Of a stretch of 64,000 nucleotides of DNA, positions 1 through 7,657 are shown one piece after another. This stretch comes from Aeromonas hydrophila subsp. hydrophila ATCC 7966. GTDB lineage: Bacteria > Pseudomonadota > Gammaproteobacteria > Enterobacterales > Aeromonadaceae. The first letter of the stretch is position 1, and each line of letters opens with the position of its first letter. Made by a program: the position numbers and the translations under genes. Below the pieces are notes generated by a model. It saw only the letters and a program-made list of their open reading frames with translations. It was not told the origin of the DNA and did not search any database. The stretch lies in assembly GCF_000014805.1 (NCBI RefSeq), contig NC_008570.1, positions 1,989,001 to 2,053,000 of the forward strand, given 5' to 3'.

Positions 1-1
1 C

Positions 2-67
2 GAATGCGAGCGGTTGGGCTTCCTGAATCTGCCGGAAATCCAGGTTGCGCCGGAGTCTGTGCACTGA
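2..67 (+). CDS. C-terminal end of an unidentified protein (partial)
   Basis: An open frame runs in from the window edge and stops at a TGA at 65-67, giving about 21 residues that end in EIQVAPESVH. The G+C-rich codon use fits the neighbouring core genes. Too little is present to name the family, and the gene upstream of tRNA-Ser cannot be identified from this fragment. Confidence 0.5.
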   Translation, partial: ECERLGFLNLPEIQVAPESVH

Positions 68-112
68 TTTGTGCGTTAAATGTGCGAACGGTTCGCCTGA
101 TGCAAAAAGCCG

Positions 113-141
113 TTGACGCCGGCGGGGCTTTCCCCTAAATT
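113..141 (+). promoter_or_regulatory. Sigma-70 promoter of tRNA-Ser with GC-rich discriminator
   Basis: TTGACG at 113-118 and TAAATT at 136-141 are separated by 17 bp. The next bases (ACGCCCCG, 142-149) form the GC-rich discriminator typical of stringently controlled stable-RNA promoters. The tRNA starts 72 bp after the -10 element. Confidence 0.65.
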
Positions 142-213
142 ACGCCCCGTTCCAGCGCAACGGCGCAGCGAACACAGTGCTGGCTGAGCAGGTTAAACAG
201 CAGATCAAAATTT

Positions 214-301
214 GGTGAGGTGTCCGAGTGGCTGAAGGAGCACGCCTGGAAAGTGTGTATACGGCAACGTATCGAGGGTTCGAATCCCTCCCTCACCGCC
301 A
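214..301 (+). tRNA. tRNA-Ser (anticodon GGA)
   Basis: An 88-nt class II tRNA with a 7-bp acceptor stem (GGTGAGG / CCTCACC), a GGA anticodon inside CTGGAAA, a long variable arm, the TTCGAAT T-loop and an encoded CCA end (299-301). It closely matches E. coli tRNA-Ser(GGA). It reads UCC/UCU serine codons. It is followed at once by a strong hairpin and rtT-like repeats. Confidence 0.97.
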
Positions 302-304
302 AAT

Positions 305-344
305 AAAACAAAAGGGCCTGTCTTGTGACAGGCCCTTTTGTTTT
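305..344 (+). terminator. Strong hairpin after tRNA-Ser
   Basis: A near-perfect 18-bp stem (AAAACAAAAGGGCCTGTC and its complement) closes a TTGT loop and carries A- and T-rich flanks, so it could terminate in either direction. Since rtT-like sequence follows, it may also be a processing signal. A diverged copy lies at 658-698. Confidence 0.6.
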
Positions 345-349
345 ATCCG

Positions 350-506
350 GTGACGGGCGGCGCGGTTCGGGCCCAGGTTCGACAGGCGGGCAGGATAGCC
401 CGTCTGGATGGCCAGAGGCCGCCCGCAGGGCGAGCGCCATGGATGGCGCGAGTCAATCCCGACCCAGCGTACAGATTGAAAAACCGACCTGATGGTCGGT
501 TTTTTG
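350..506 (+). ncRNA. rtT-like RNA unit, copy 1, with its own terminator
   Basis: Downstream of the tRNA is a structured G+C-rich segment with the pattern GTTCGAC...GCCATGGATGGC...GTCAATCCCGACCC. It ends in a hairpin (GACC TGAT GGTC extended by A/T tracts, 479-506). The arrangement of tRNA, hairpin, repeat and hairpin resembles the rtT repeats behind E. coli tyrT. The unit recurs in diverged form about 355 bp downstream. Assignment to the Rfam rtT family is from recall of its conserved motifs and needs a covariance-model search. Confidence 0.5.
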
Positions 507-626
507 CTTTGGGGAAGAATTATCCGTTCATGTCGAAGAGAGAGGATGAGAACCCTCACCGGGTTTGAGCAGAGAAGCTTGCAGTGATGAACGGCCGCAG
601 GCCGCCCCGAAGGAGTGAGCCACGCA

Positions 627-652
627 GTGGCGAATGATCCTTCCTTCATCGC
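627..652 (+). repeat. Diverged repeat of the tRNA-Ser 3' end
   Basis: CGAATGATCCTTCCTTCATC followed by GCCA resembles the tRNA 3' end (CGAATCCCTCCCTCACC GCCA) with a 2-base insertion and a few substitutions. It is followed by AAATAAA, just as at the real tRNA. It therefore marks the start of the second repeat unit, as seen in tyrT-type arrays where each unit begins with a tRNA 3' fragment. Confidence 0.55.
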
Positions 653-657
653 CAAAT

Positions 658-698
658 AAAGTAAAAGGGCTTGTCGAAAGACAGGCCCTTTTACTTTA
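658..698 (+). terminator. Hairpin, second copy of the post-tRNA stem
   Basis: AAAGTAAAAGGGC and GCCCTTTTACTTT pair around a GTC/GAC-closed GAAA-type loop. This is the counterpart of the hairpin at 305-344 in the second repeat unit. Confidence 0.5.
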
Positions 699-717
699 TG
701 GGCTGAAGACAGCCCGG

Positions 718-862
718 TTCTGACCCAGGCTCGACCTGTGGACAGGGTAGTCCGGCTGGACGGTCACAGCCCTCCCACAGGGTAAGCGTCGGTGATGACG
801 CGAATCAATCCTGACCCACTTACCCAATGTAAAGCCCGATCTGATGGTCGGGCTTTTGCGTT
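718..862 (+). ncRNA. rtT-like RNA unit, copy 2, with terminator
   Basis: A diverged copy of 350-506. It shows CTCGACCTGTGGACAGGGTAG, the element GGTGATGACGCGAATCAATC, CTGACCCAC, and a terminal hairpin GCCCGATCTGATGGTCGGGC followed by TTTT (834-855). The terminator loop GATGGTC is kept in both copies and in a third relic near 1005. Confidence 0.45.
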
Positions 863-882
863 TCTGGCCGGTGATATATCTG

Positions 883-912
883 TCGATGTCGATGTCGATG
901 TCGATGTCGATG
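883..912 (+). repeat. Hexanucleotide microsatellite (TCGATG)x5
   Basis: Five perfect tandem copies of TCGATG. It is not inside a supported gene. Copy number could vary by slippage, but no coding frame or promoter spacing that depends on it can be seen. Confidence 0.9.
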
Positions 913-1448
913 CGAAGGGCAGGGAACATAGAGCCCAAGCTATCTCTTCAGTGACAGCCATAGATTGCCCCGCGAAGGCACACTATCCAAGTAACCGGCC
1001 CGATGGTCGGTCACTTGGATATATGGGTGATGCTGTGTTTGGCGTCTGGGCGTTATGCAAGGAAGCTTGCCAAGCTGTCCCATCTCATTGAGCAGTGCGC
1101 CCACCACGTTGCCTCTCTTCTTACTTATTACGCTGGTGCCAAGAGACCTCTTTTTCGAAGACATCTTGGCGCGCTTCTTTCTGTTTCTCTCTGCCAATGG
1201 TGAGAGTCTTTGGTCGCCCACGCTTTGATTGGCCAAGTGCCTATCTTCAGTAAGTGATCGCCGGGTAACAGGTGAGGGGTAGATATAAACTCTTCCCTGC
1301 GCAATGAATTGCCATTTATTCAGTGATTGATGCTGGTTGTGCAAGGTCGTGTAGTTTTATGTGCCACCTACGCAACTTGTTGCGCCATATGGCGGCTGTG
1401 CAAGTGAGGGGGCGTTTTAATTATTTGTTTTTTAACAAATAATTAGTT
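913..1448. other. Intergenic between rtT-like repeats and hcp promoter
   Basis: No convincing gene. It holds a nested hairpin at 984-1021: outer 9-bp arms TATCCAAGT/ACTTGGATA and inner CCGGCC/GGTCGG with the GATGGTC loop of the upstream rtT terminators, probably a third degraded copy. It also holds the AT palindrome at 1419-1444. Short frames here lack ribosome sites and similarity to anything I recognise. Confidence 0.6.
1419..1444. repeat. Perfect AT-rich inverted repeat upstream of hcp
   Basis: AATTATTTGTT and AACAAATAATT (11 bp each) flank a TTTT loop. It ends 5 bp before the -24 element of the hcp promoter. It could be a DNA-bending or protein-binding site, or extrude as a cruciform. 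There is no G+C stem, so it is not a normal terminator. Confidence 0.7.
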
Positions 1449-1464
1449 TGGCATGGTCACTGCT
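1449..1464 (+). promoter_or_regulatory. Sigma-54 (-24/-12) promoter of hcp
   Basis: TGGCATGGTCACTGCT matches the sigma-54 consensus TGGCACG-N4-TTGCW with the invariant GG (1450-1451) and GC (1462-1463) exactly 10 bp apart. The expected start point near 1475 leaves a leader of about 40 nt before the hcp ATG at 1515. The same 16-mer with three substitutions precedes the PAAR/vgrG operon at 30287. The likely activator is VasH, encoded at 21521. Confidence 0.75.
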
Positions 1465-1514
1465 AACGGATTCGGTCGAGTGTCATTACCGTTCAACCAA
1501 TCAGGAGCATACCC

Positions 1515-2033
1515 ATGCCAACTCCATGTTATATCAGCATCGAAGGTAAAACCCAGGGCAATATCACCGCTGGTGCCTTCACTTCCGATTCCGTCGGCAA
1601 CATCTTCGTGCAGGGTCACGAAGACGAGATGCTGGTGCAAGAGTTTCAACACGTCGTGACCGTCCCGACTGATCCGCAATCTGGTCAGCCTGCTGGTCAG
1701 CGTGTCCACAGGCCGTTCAAGTTCACCGTTGCGCTGAACAAAGCCGTGCCGCTGATGTACAACTCCCTGGCGTCCGGCGAGATGCTGCCGAAAGTGACCC
1801 TGAAGTGGTACCGCACCTCCGTAGAGGGCAAGCAGGAGCACTTTTTCTCTACCGTGCTGACCGATGCCACCATCGTCGACATCGACTGCCAGATGCCGCA
1901 CTGCCAGGATCCGGCGAAGTCTGACTTCACCCAGCTGATCCAGGTCTCCATGGCCTACCGCAAGATTGACTGGGAGCACACTGTTGCCGGTACTTCCGGT
2001 GCGGACGACTGGCGTGCGCCGATCGAGGCGTAA
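1515..2033 (+). CDS. hcp: Hcp, T6SS inner-tube protein
   Basis: This 172-residue protein has the standard Hcp length and start (MPTPCYISIEGKTQGNIT) and the family core: the HEDEMLVQEFQH segment, the KFTVALNKAVPLMYNSL stretch and the WEHTVAGTSGADDWRAP end. Hexameric Hcp rings stack into the tube pushed out by sheath contraction, and some small effectors ride in its lumen. AGGAG lies 7 bp before the ATG. The gene is first in a sigma-54-driven group with vgrG and an effector cassette. A hairpin at 2045 probably lets Hcp be made in excess of VgrG. Confidence 0.97.
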   Translation: MPTPCYISIEGKTQGNITAGAFTSDSVGNIFVQGHEDEMLVQEFQHVVTVPTDPQSGQPAGQRVHRPFKFTVALNKAVPLMYNSLASGEMLPKVTLKWYRTSVEGKQEHFFSTVLTDATIVDIDCQMPHCQDPAKSDFTQLIQVSMAYRKIDWEHTVAGTSGADDWRAPIEA

Positions 2034-2044
2034 CTTGCCCATCA

Positions 2045-2074
2045 GGGGCACTGCTTGCGGTGCCCCTTGTTTTC
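2045..2074 (+). terminator. Intrinsic terminator after hcp
   Basis: GGGGCAC (2045-2051) and GTGCCCC (2060-2066) form the stem, followed by TTGTTTTCTT. It sits between hcp and vgrG with no clear new promoter behind it, so partial read-through is likely. Confidence 0.75.
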
Positions 2075-2186
2075 TTAACGCTTAGCCCGTTGCTTTCAAC
2101 CGAGTCAGCTCGTTTCCCCCTCATTTTTCTTATGTCCGTTTGCCTGGTGTGAGCGGGTACAAGAAAAAATCCGGGTTTACGTCTTG

Positions 2187-2210
2187 CCGCACGCCGTCAA
2201 GGGCGTGCGG
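2187..2210 (+). repeat. Hairpin in the hcp-vgrG spacer
   Basis: CCGCACGCC and GGCGTGCGG form a perfect 9-bp stem with a 6-nt loop. No T-tract follows, so it is more likely an RNA stability or processing element than a terminator. Confidence 0.5.
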
Positions 2211-2310
2211 TAGCCATGGTGTCAGAAAAACCGGGGCGATGGCGGATCTCCCACCCGGCTTGCAGTGCCCCGCCTGATGGGGCTACACGACATCTCAGAG
2301 GCGCTCAGCG

Positions 2311-4542
2311 ATGGCAGACAGCACAGGATTACAATTTACCGTCAAGGTGGGGGCTCTGCCCGAGAGCACCTTCGTGGTGGCCGAGTTTGCGCTGGATGAA
2401 GCGCTCAACCGCCCGTTCAACCTGCGTCTGGAGCTGGCGAGTGCCCAGCCCGACATCGACTTTGGCGCCGTGCTGGACCAGCCGTGCGAGCTGCTGGTGT
2501 GGTACAACGGCGAGCTGCAGCGCCGGGTCTGCGGGGTGGTGAGTGACTTCGCGCAGGGTGACAGCGGCTTTCGCCGCACCCGCTATCAGCTCATGGTGCA
2601 GCCGGCCCTGTGGCGACTCTCTTTGCGCCAAAACTGCCGCATCTTCCAGGCGCAAAAGCCCGATGAAATCCTCTCCATCCTGTTGCAAGAGCACGGCATC
2701 ACCGACTATGCCTTTGCGCTCAAGAACGAGCATGCCAAGCGGGAGTACTGCGTTCAGTACCGGGAAACCGACCTCGATTTCGTGAACCGGCTTGCCGCCG
2801 AAGAGGGGATGTTCTACTTCCACGAGTTTGAAGCGGGCAAGCACCGCATCGTGTTTGCCGACGACGCGGCCGCTCTGACTGCCGGCCCCGAGCTCTTCTT
2901 CAACCTCGGCAACCGTTCCCTCGAGCAAGGCCCCTATGTGCGGCAGTTCCACTACCGTGAGGCAGTGCGCCCGTCGGATGTGGAGCTCAAAGACTACAGC
3001 TGCAAGACGCCTGCCTACGGCCTCTCTCACAAAAAGCAGGGCAGTGAGCTCGAGCACCAGCGCGACACCTACCAGCACTTCGACTATCCGGGCCGCTACA
3101 AGCAGGACCCGAGCGGCAAGGCGTTTGCCCAGCATAGGCTGGATGCGCTGCGCAACGACGCGGTGGCGGGCCAGGTTAAGTCCAACTGCGCCGCGTTGCT
3201 GCCGGGCCAGACGTTTTCACTCACTGAACATCCCAACGGCAGCCTCAACACCGACTGGCAAATCGTGCGTATCCGTCACACCGGTGAACAACCCCAGGCC
3301 TTGGAAGAAGAAGGCGGCAGCGGCCCCACCGTCTATCACAACGAATTTGGTGTAGTGAAGGCCAGCACCACCTGGCGGGCGCGCATCGGCAGTCCGGAGG
3401 CCCCTCACAAGCCCATGGTGGATGGCCCGCAAATCGCCATGGTGGTGGGCCCCGACGGGGAAGAGATTTACTGCGACGAGCACGGCCGGGTGAAGCTGCA
3501 ATTCCCGTGGGACCGCTACGGCTCGAGCAACGACCAGAGCTCCTGCTGGGTGCGAGTCTCGCAAGGCTGGGCCGGCGGCCAATACGGCATGATGGCCATC
3601 CCGCGCATCGGCCACGAGGTCATCGTGAGCTTTTTGGAAGGGGATCCGGACCAGCCCATCGTGACCGGGCGCACCTATCACGCCACCAATCGGCCACCGT
3701 ACGAGCTGCCAGCCAACAAGACCCGCACCGTGCTGCGCACCGAAACCCACCAGGGTGAGGGCTTCAACGAGCTGCGCTTTGAAGACCAGGCTGGGCAGGA
3801 AGAGATTTACATCCACGGTCAGAAAGACCTGAACGTGCTGATAGAGAACGATGCCGCTTGGCACATCAAACATGACCAGCACACCGACATCGACAACGAG
3901 CGGGTGACCCGTGTCAGGAAGGTGCCGGGTGAGGAAGGGGCCCCACCCAGTCTTGGCAACGATCATCTGACCGTTGAAGGAGAGAAGCGGGACCATATCA
4001 AGGCTGACTACTCGCTGACCGTGGATACCTCCATGCATCAAAAACTCGGTCAGAGCTGGCTCACCCAGGCGGGGCAGGAAGTGCACGTCAAAGCCGGTGC
4101 CAAGGTGGTGCTGGAAGCGGGTTCTGAAATTACCGTCAAGGTCGGTGGCTGCTTTATCAAGGTTGATGGCGGCGGTGTCACCCTGGTCGGCCCCACCATC
4201 AAGATGAATTCGGGTGGCAATGCAGGCTCTGGATCTGGTTGGGCTGGCAAGGTACCCAAGAGCATGGAGGGTATGCTGGACAGCCCTCACACACGCTGGA
4301 TGAAATTTTATCACCTCGACTCCGAGCTGATGCCGCTGGCGGGCACCCCCTACAAGGCCGTATTGAGCGATGGTTCGGTGCGGGAAGGCACGCTGGATGG
4401 TGAGGGCATGGCGCTGCTCGAGGATGTGCCTGCTGGCACCGCCTCAGTGACCTATGACCTGCAGGACACTTTTGCCGATCTGCCCCGTGAATCCATCTCG
4501 GCCCTCACCGGCCATCTCGACAGTCTGAGCGACGAGGGCTGA
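2311..4542 (+). CDS. vgrG: VgrG spike protein with C-terminal transthyretin-like adaptor
   Basis: This 743-residue VgrG has the gp27/gp5-like core (about residues 1-520), including [18 protein letters not shown] and the gp5 OB segment [24 protein letters not shown]2345-type beta-helix follows (about 590-650, repeats such as [15 protein letters not shown]). A tail at about 665-735 ([31 protein letters not shown]) resembles the transthyretin-like domain that in other VgrGs docks a cognate effector. The core is almost identical to the second vgrG at 30669, but this copy has a 12-residue insertion ([13 protein letters not shown] region) near residue 540 and a different tail. The PoNe effector gene follows after 1 bp, so the tail probably loads it. 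Confidence 0.95.
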   Translation: MADSTGLQFTVKVGALPESTFVVAEFALDEALNRPFNLRLELASAQPDIDFGAVLDQPCELLVWYNGELQRRVCGVVSDFAQGDSGFRRTRYQLMVQPALWRLSLRQNCRIFQAQKPDEILSILLQEHGITDYAFALKNEHAKREYCVQYRETDLDFVNRLAAEEGMFYFHEFEAGKHRIVFADDAAALTAGPELFFNLGNRSLEQGPYVRQFHYREAVRPSDVELKDYSCKTPAYGLSHKKQGSELEHQRDTYQHFDYPGRYKQDPSGKAFAQHRLDALRNDAVAGQVKSNCAALLPGQTFSLTEHPNGSLNTDWQIVRIRHTGEQPQALEEEGGSGPTVYHNEFGVVKASTTWRARIGSPEAPHKPMVDGPQIAMVVGPDGEEIYCDEHGRVKLQFPWDRYGSSNDQSSCWVRVSQGWAGGQYGMMAIPRIGHEVIVSFLEGDPDQPIVTGRTYHATNRPPYELPANKTRTVLRTETHQGEGFNELRFEDQAGQEEIYIHGQKDLNVLIENDAAWHIKHDQHTDIDNERVTRVRKVPGEEGAPPSLGNDHLTVEGEKRDHIKADYSLTVDTSMHQKLGQSWLTQAGQEVHVKAGAKVVLEAGSEITVKVGGCFIKVDGGGVTLVGPTIKMNSGGNAGSGSGWAGKVPKSMEGMLDSPHTRWMKFYHLDSELMPLAGTPYKAVLSDGSVREGTLDGEGMALLEDVPAGTASVTYDLQDTFADLPRESISALTGHLDSLSDEG

Positions 4543-4543
4543 T

Positions 4544-5863
4544 ATGTTCGGTAACGATCTGTTTGAACAGCTCTATGACCACCTGGATCAGGCGGTGTCT
4601 GGTGGCGCGGCCTATGTCAAACAAAGTGCAGAGGCGGTAAAAAAGGGGGTTGCTTCCAGCCTGCAGTGGATTTGGGAGGCCCTGCAGGGTGACTTCAACC
4701 CCAATCAAAGTGCAGGACAAATCGCTGCCAATGCGGTACTGGGCCTCATTCCCGTGGTCGATCAGGTGCTGGATTGCCGCGATCTGATTGCCAATGCCCG
4801 GGATATTTCCCGTGATCCCAAGCAACCGGAGAAGTGGGTTTTTCTGAGCTTTACCCTGATTGGCCTGATCCCGTCGCTGGGCTCAGCCCTCAAGGGGGTG
4901 TTGAAGATCATCTTCCTGTTTGTCCGCAAGGCGGGTGGGGATGCCACCAAGGCGATCAGACCCGCAATGGCGCCTGTGCTGACGTTTCTCAGTGATCCCA
5001 AGGTCAAGAAAGTGCTGGGTATCTCGCGCCTCGACAAGGTGCTGAAAGGATTTGCCGGCCAGATCCGTGGGCTGAGAGGACAGATTGCCGTCAGCGTGCT
5101 GCTGGGTTATCTGAATGATGCAGTCAAGTCACTGACTAGTTTGATCGGCAAGATCAAGGGATTGGCTCCTGCTTCAGTCAGGATCTGGCTTGAGCAATCC
5201 CAGCGTTTGGTGTTGCAGATGCAGTCACAGGCCGGTCAGATGCTGCCTGTCGCCATGGGGCCCGTGCTCAAATCCCTCGATGAGATAGCCGCTGGACTGG
5301 AGAAAGAGGCGGTCAAGCATGCCCCTGGTTACAAGGCCATGCCCGGTGGTACCGTTATCCACCCGCTGCCGGACGATGTGGTCAAAGTGAACCTCAAGAT
5401 CCTGAGCCGCTCGAAGAAAGGGATTTATGGCGAGATCATCAGCGACAACTGGATGGCAAATCACAAGTTCGAGAACCTGTTGCCAGAACATCGCCGGGTA
5501 CGTAGCCTGAATGACAAGCCCAGAGGGCGGGGCATCGATGGTATCTACAAGAATACCAATCCTCCGCCTCCCTACGTGGTGACCGAGACCAAGTTTCGGA
5601 CGGCAGGGGGGGAGTATATCGACGGGGATGGCACCAAGAGCACCCAGTTGTTGTCGATGACCAAAGGGTCGGGCAAGCAGATGAGCGGCCAGTGGATAGA
5701 CAAGCGATTGCCCGATGAGATCACGGACAAGAAAATATTAAAAGATCTTAAAAATGAAGGTTATGAGGCTTGGCTAATGATTGTCGATGAATCTGGTAAA
5801 GTGATACAGATAACCAAGCTGGATAAGTCAGCCAATGCTGTAGGTACGATTTCGATCAAGTAG
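4544..5863 (+). CDS. T6SS effector, PoNe-type DNase
   Basis: This 439-residue protein begins with a helical, partly hydrophobic pre-toxin region (about residues 55-135, AGQIAANAVLGLIPVVDQVL and FTLIGLIPSLGSALKGVLKI) common at the front of T6SS toxins. The C-terminal 150 residues look like a PD-(D/E)xK nuclease of the PoNe group: GE at 296-297, D301, GID around D332, and E348-T-K350 at the end of a beta strand. The assignment is supported by the next gene, a PoNi immunity protein. It starts 1 bp after vgrG, implying co-translation and loading on that VgrG. The last 150 bp become AT-rich. It is predicted to degrade DNA in target bacteria; no assay is implied by the sequence. Confidence 0.8.
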   Translation: MFGNDLFEQLYDHLDQAVSGGAAYVKQSAEAVKKGVASSLQWIWEALQGDFNPNQSAGQIAANAVLGLIPVVDQVLDCRDLIANARDISRDPKQPEKWVFLSFTLIGLIPSLGSALKGVLKIIFLFVRKAGGDATKAIRPAMAPVLTFLSDPKVKKVLGISRLDKVLKGFAGQIRGLRGQIAVSVLLGYLNDAVKSLTSLIGKIKGLAPASVRIWLEQSQRLVLQMQSQAGQMLPVAMGPVLKSLDEIAAGLEKEAVKHAPGYKAMPGGTVIHPLPDDVVKVNLKILSRSKKGIYGEIISDNWMANHKFENLLPEHRRVRSLNDKPRGRGIDGIYKNTNPPPPYVVTETKFRTAGGEYIDGDGTKSTQLLSMTKGSGKQMSGQWIDKRLPDEITDKKILKDLKNEGYEAWLMIVDESGKVIQITKLDKSANAVGTISIK

Positions 5864-5872
5864 GAGCAGTGA

Positions 5873-6862
5873 ATGAGTTCGTTTATTGAGCAGCGTCGAG
5901 ATCCACTATTATCTGAGCTGTTTTTTTTAGAGCAGATAGAGGATTATAAAGAGTCATCATATTTTGACCAAAGTTGGTGGGCTAAAATAAACGATCCCTT
6001 ACATGAACGCTGGAGTGATCCACATCGACGTCCTACCCGCTCCATGGCCAGCGAAAGTATGTTCATGGACAACTTGGAACATGCAATTCTTCTTTATTCT
6101 GGTGGCGTATCCCACGAAGAGATCAATGCATGCCTCTCGATAGTAACAAAAGAACTGCTGCGCCATAAAAAAGAGTTTCCAGATGAACAGTTTTATTACT
6201 GGGAGCAAGATGCCTATCAATATCTGCTCTGGATGTTCGCATTAAGCATCCTCTATGGCCAGGATGAGATGTTGCCCGAGTTGGTGCGTTATATCAGTAA
6301 GAATCCGGAAGGGGACGACGACCCGCTGTGGAGCGTACTGTTGGCCCGCTTGGGTTATCCTGGCTTCCCTCGAGGCCCAGAATCCTATATTCCAGAGGTG
6401 TATCGTCCGCTATTTGATGCCATCAAGGGAGATGGTGTTAATCCCACCAAGGTTGAGCGTCAGGCAAGCATCAAGCAATATCTCAAAGGATGGTACAAGG
6501 GGTGTAAAGAGTGCTATTGGCACGACAGGCACAAGGCAAAGCATGCCATCTACTTTGGCTATTGGGCTTTTGAAGCGGCGCTGGTCACCCTGCTTTATGA
6601 GCTGGATGACAGCAGCTATCGAGACATGCGCTATTACCCCAAGGATCTGGTGGATTATGCCAGAGCCAATGGTATTGCAGAGAAATGGCAGGCATTGCAA
6701 GTAGCCCAACATCCTATTGCCATGCCGGGTTCCGTGGTGGAGCAGGATGGCAACTGGCGCTGCAACCTGACCGATGAGCAGTGGCAGCTTCGCAAAGGGC
6801 AGCGCTTACCTTCCCAAACCCATGTCAACAAGGATGACATGTTGTTCTGGGTACAGGAGTAG
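5873..6862 (+). CDS. PoNi-type immunity protein
   Basis: A 329-residue protein matching the DUF1910/DUF1911 (PoNi) pattern, clearest at residues 205-264: GWYKGCKECYWHD, YFGYWAFEAALV, LDDSSYRDMRYYPKDLVDYA. PoNi proteins bind and block PoNe DNases in the cytoplasm, and there is no signal peptide here, as expected. It starts 9 bp after the effector stop, with AGGAG ahead of the ATG. The first 300 bp are much more AT-rich than the vgrG, which fits a horizontally exchanged toxin-immunity cassette. Confidence 0.85.
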   Translation: MSSFIEQRRDPLLSELFFLEQIEDYKESSYFDQSWWAKINDPLHERWSDPHRRPTRSMASESMFMDNLEHAILLYSGGVSHEEINACLSIVTKELLRHKKEFPDEQFYYWEQDAYQYLLWMFALSILYGQDEMLPELVRYISKNPEGDDDPLWSVLLARLGYPGFPRGPESYIPEVYRPLFDAIKGDGVNPTKVERQASIKQYLKGWYKGCKECYWHDRHKAKHAIYFGYWAFEAALVTLLYELDDSSYRDMRYYPKDLVDYARANGIAEKWQALQVAQHPIAMPGSVVEQDGNWRCNLTDEQWQLRKGQRLPSQTHVNKDDMLFWVQE

Positions 6863-6868
6863 TCCGCA

Positions 6869-6903
6869 GTGTATCGATCATGCATTGCCTGCGTGATCGA
6901 TAC
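6869..6903. repeat. Long hairpin after the immunity gene
   Basis: TGTATCGATCA (6869-6879) and TGATCGATACA (6893-6903) are perfect 11-bp arms. Three further pairs, one of them a G-U, extend the stem to 14 bp around a 7-nt loop. No T-tract follows. It may protect the 3' end of the effector-immunity mRNA or be a binding site. Confidence 0.6.
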
Positions 6904-6976
6904 ATCGCGAACCGAGCATCGTTTTGGTGCTGCCGTGGTATTGCTTGGTCCTGTATGAAAAAATCGAGAAAGAAAA

Positions 6977-7522
6977 GTGAAGGCGATAAAAAAACTATTT
7001 CTGCTCCTCTCAGTCATCATCTTGTCACCCCTGTTGATTCCCATGGTCTATGTCGAAAGACGAAGAAAGAAATGGCTTCTATCAATTTTACTATCCCCTC
7101 TGCCTGAAGAGATCAGAGCCGGCAGATTGAACACGCTGATGAATACCCATGCCGATGAGCTACAGGGCGGCATTGTGTCAACACTTGTTGAATTCAACTC
7201 TGATGAACATTGGGTGTGTCTCAATATTGACTGGCGAGACGTCGAGGAAGTTGAGTTGCAGGGCAACGCATTGGCGGATATTCACGGCATCAAGGAACAT
7301 TTTATTTGCTCCGAACCGGGTGAGGATACATCGGTTTGGCGCATATTGGTGCTTTATGACTTATGGCTGCAAGCGCGAGGATATGAAGTCGTGCTTTGGG
7401 ATATAGATGCAGATCAATATACAGGGTTTATTTGTCGAACGGATGTTCTCGATAAACTGTTAAACGAGGGGCGCAAGCTGGGTTTGGCTATGGTCAAGCT
7501 GGATCATGTAAACGAGCAATAA
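6977..7522 (+). CDS. Membrane-anchored protein of unknown function (DUF6630-like)
   Basis: 181 residues with an N-terminal hydrophobic anchor (LFLLLSVIILSPLLIPMVY) followed by a basic stop (ERRRKK). The soluble part has the pattern VEFNSDEHWVCLNIDWRD, LADIHGIKEHF and DLWLQARGYEV, which I recall from DUF6630-type proteins found near polymorphic toxins; that label is tentative. The start is a GTG at 6977 behind an AGAAAGAAAA stretch. The position behind PoNe-PoNi suggests an accessory or second immunity protein, but nothing in the sequence proves this. Confidence 0.65.
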   Translation: MKAIKKLFLLLSVIILSPLLIPMVYVERRRKKWLLSILLSPLPEEIRAGRLNTLMNTHADELQGGIVSTLVEFNSDEHWVCLNIDWRDVEEVELQGNALADIHGIKEHFICSEPGEDTSVWRILVLYDLWLQARGYEVVLWDIDADQYTGFICRTDVLDKLLNEGRKLGLAMVKLDHVNEQ

Positions 7523-7657
7523 TATTGTTGGGCGTTATGGGAATGTCCAGAATAAAGTCTGTTTAAAAGTTGATAAGCAATAGAAAGTCTATCTGGTTGT
7601 AAGCAAGCATTATGTACACAGCCACCCTTCCATCTTCATTATTTGCAGATACAAACG

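Noticed and set aside
214..652. tRNA-Ser 3' end and its copy at 627-652 as attL/attR of an integrated element
   Set aside because: Only about 350 bp separate them, no integrase is present, and the whole unit after the tRNA is duplicated, which fits tyrT-type repeats better than site-specific integration.
940..1344. 134-codon minus-strand frame as a gene upstream of hcp
   Set aside because: No ribosome site, unusual codon use, and it spans the hairpin relic at 984-1021; no family resemblance.
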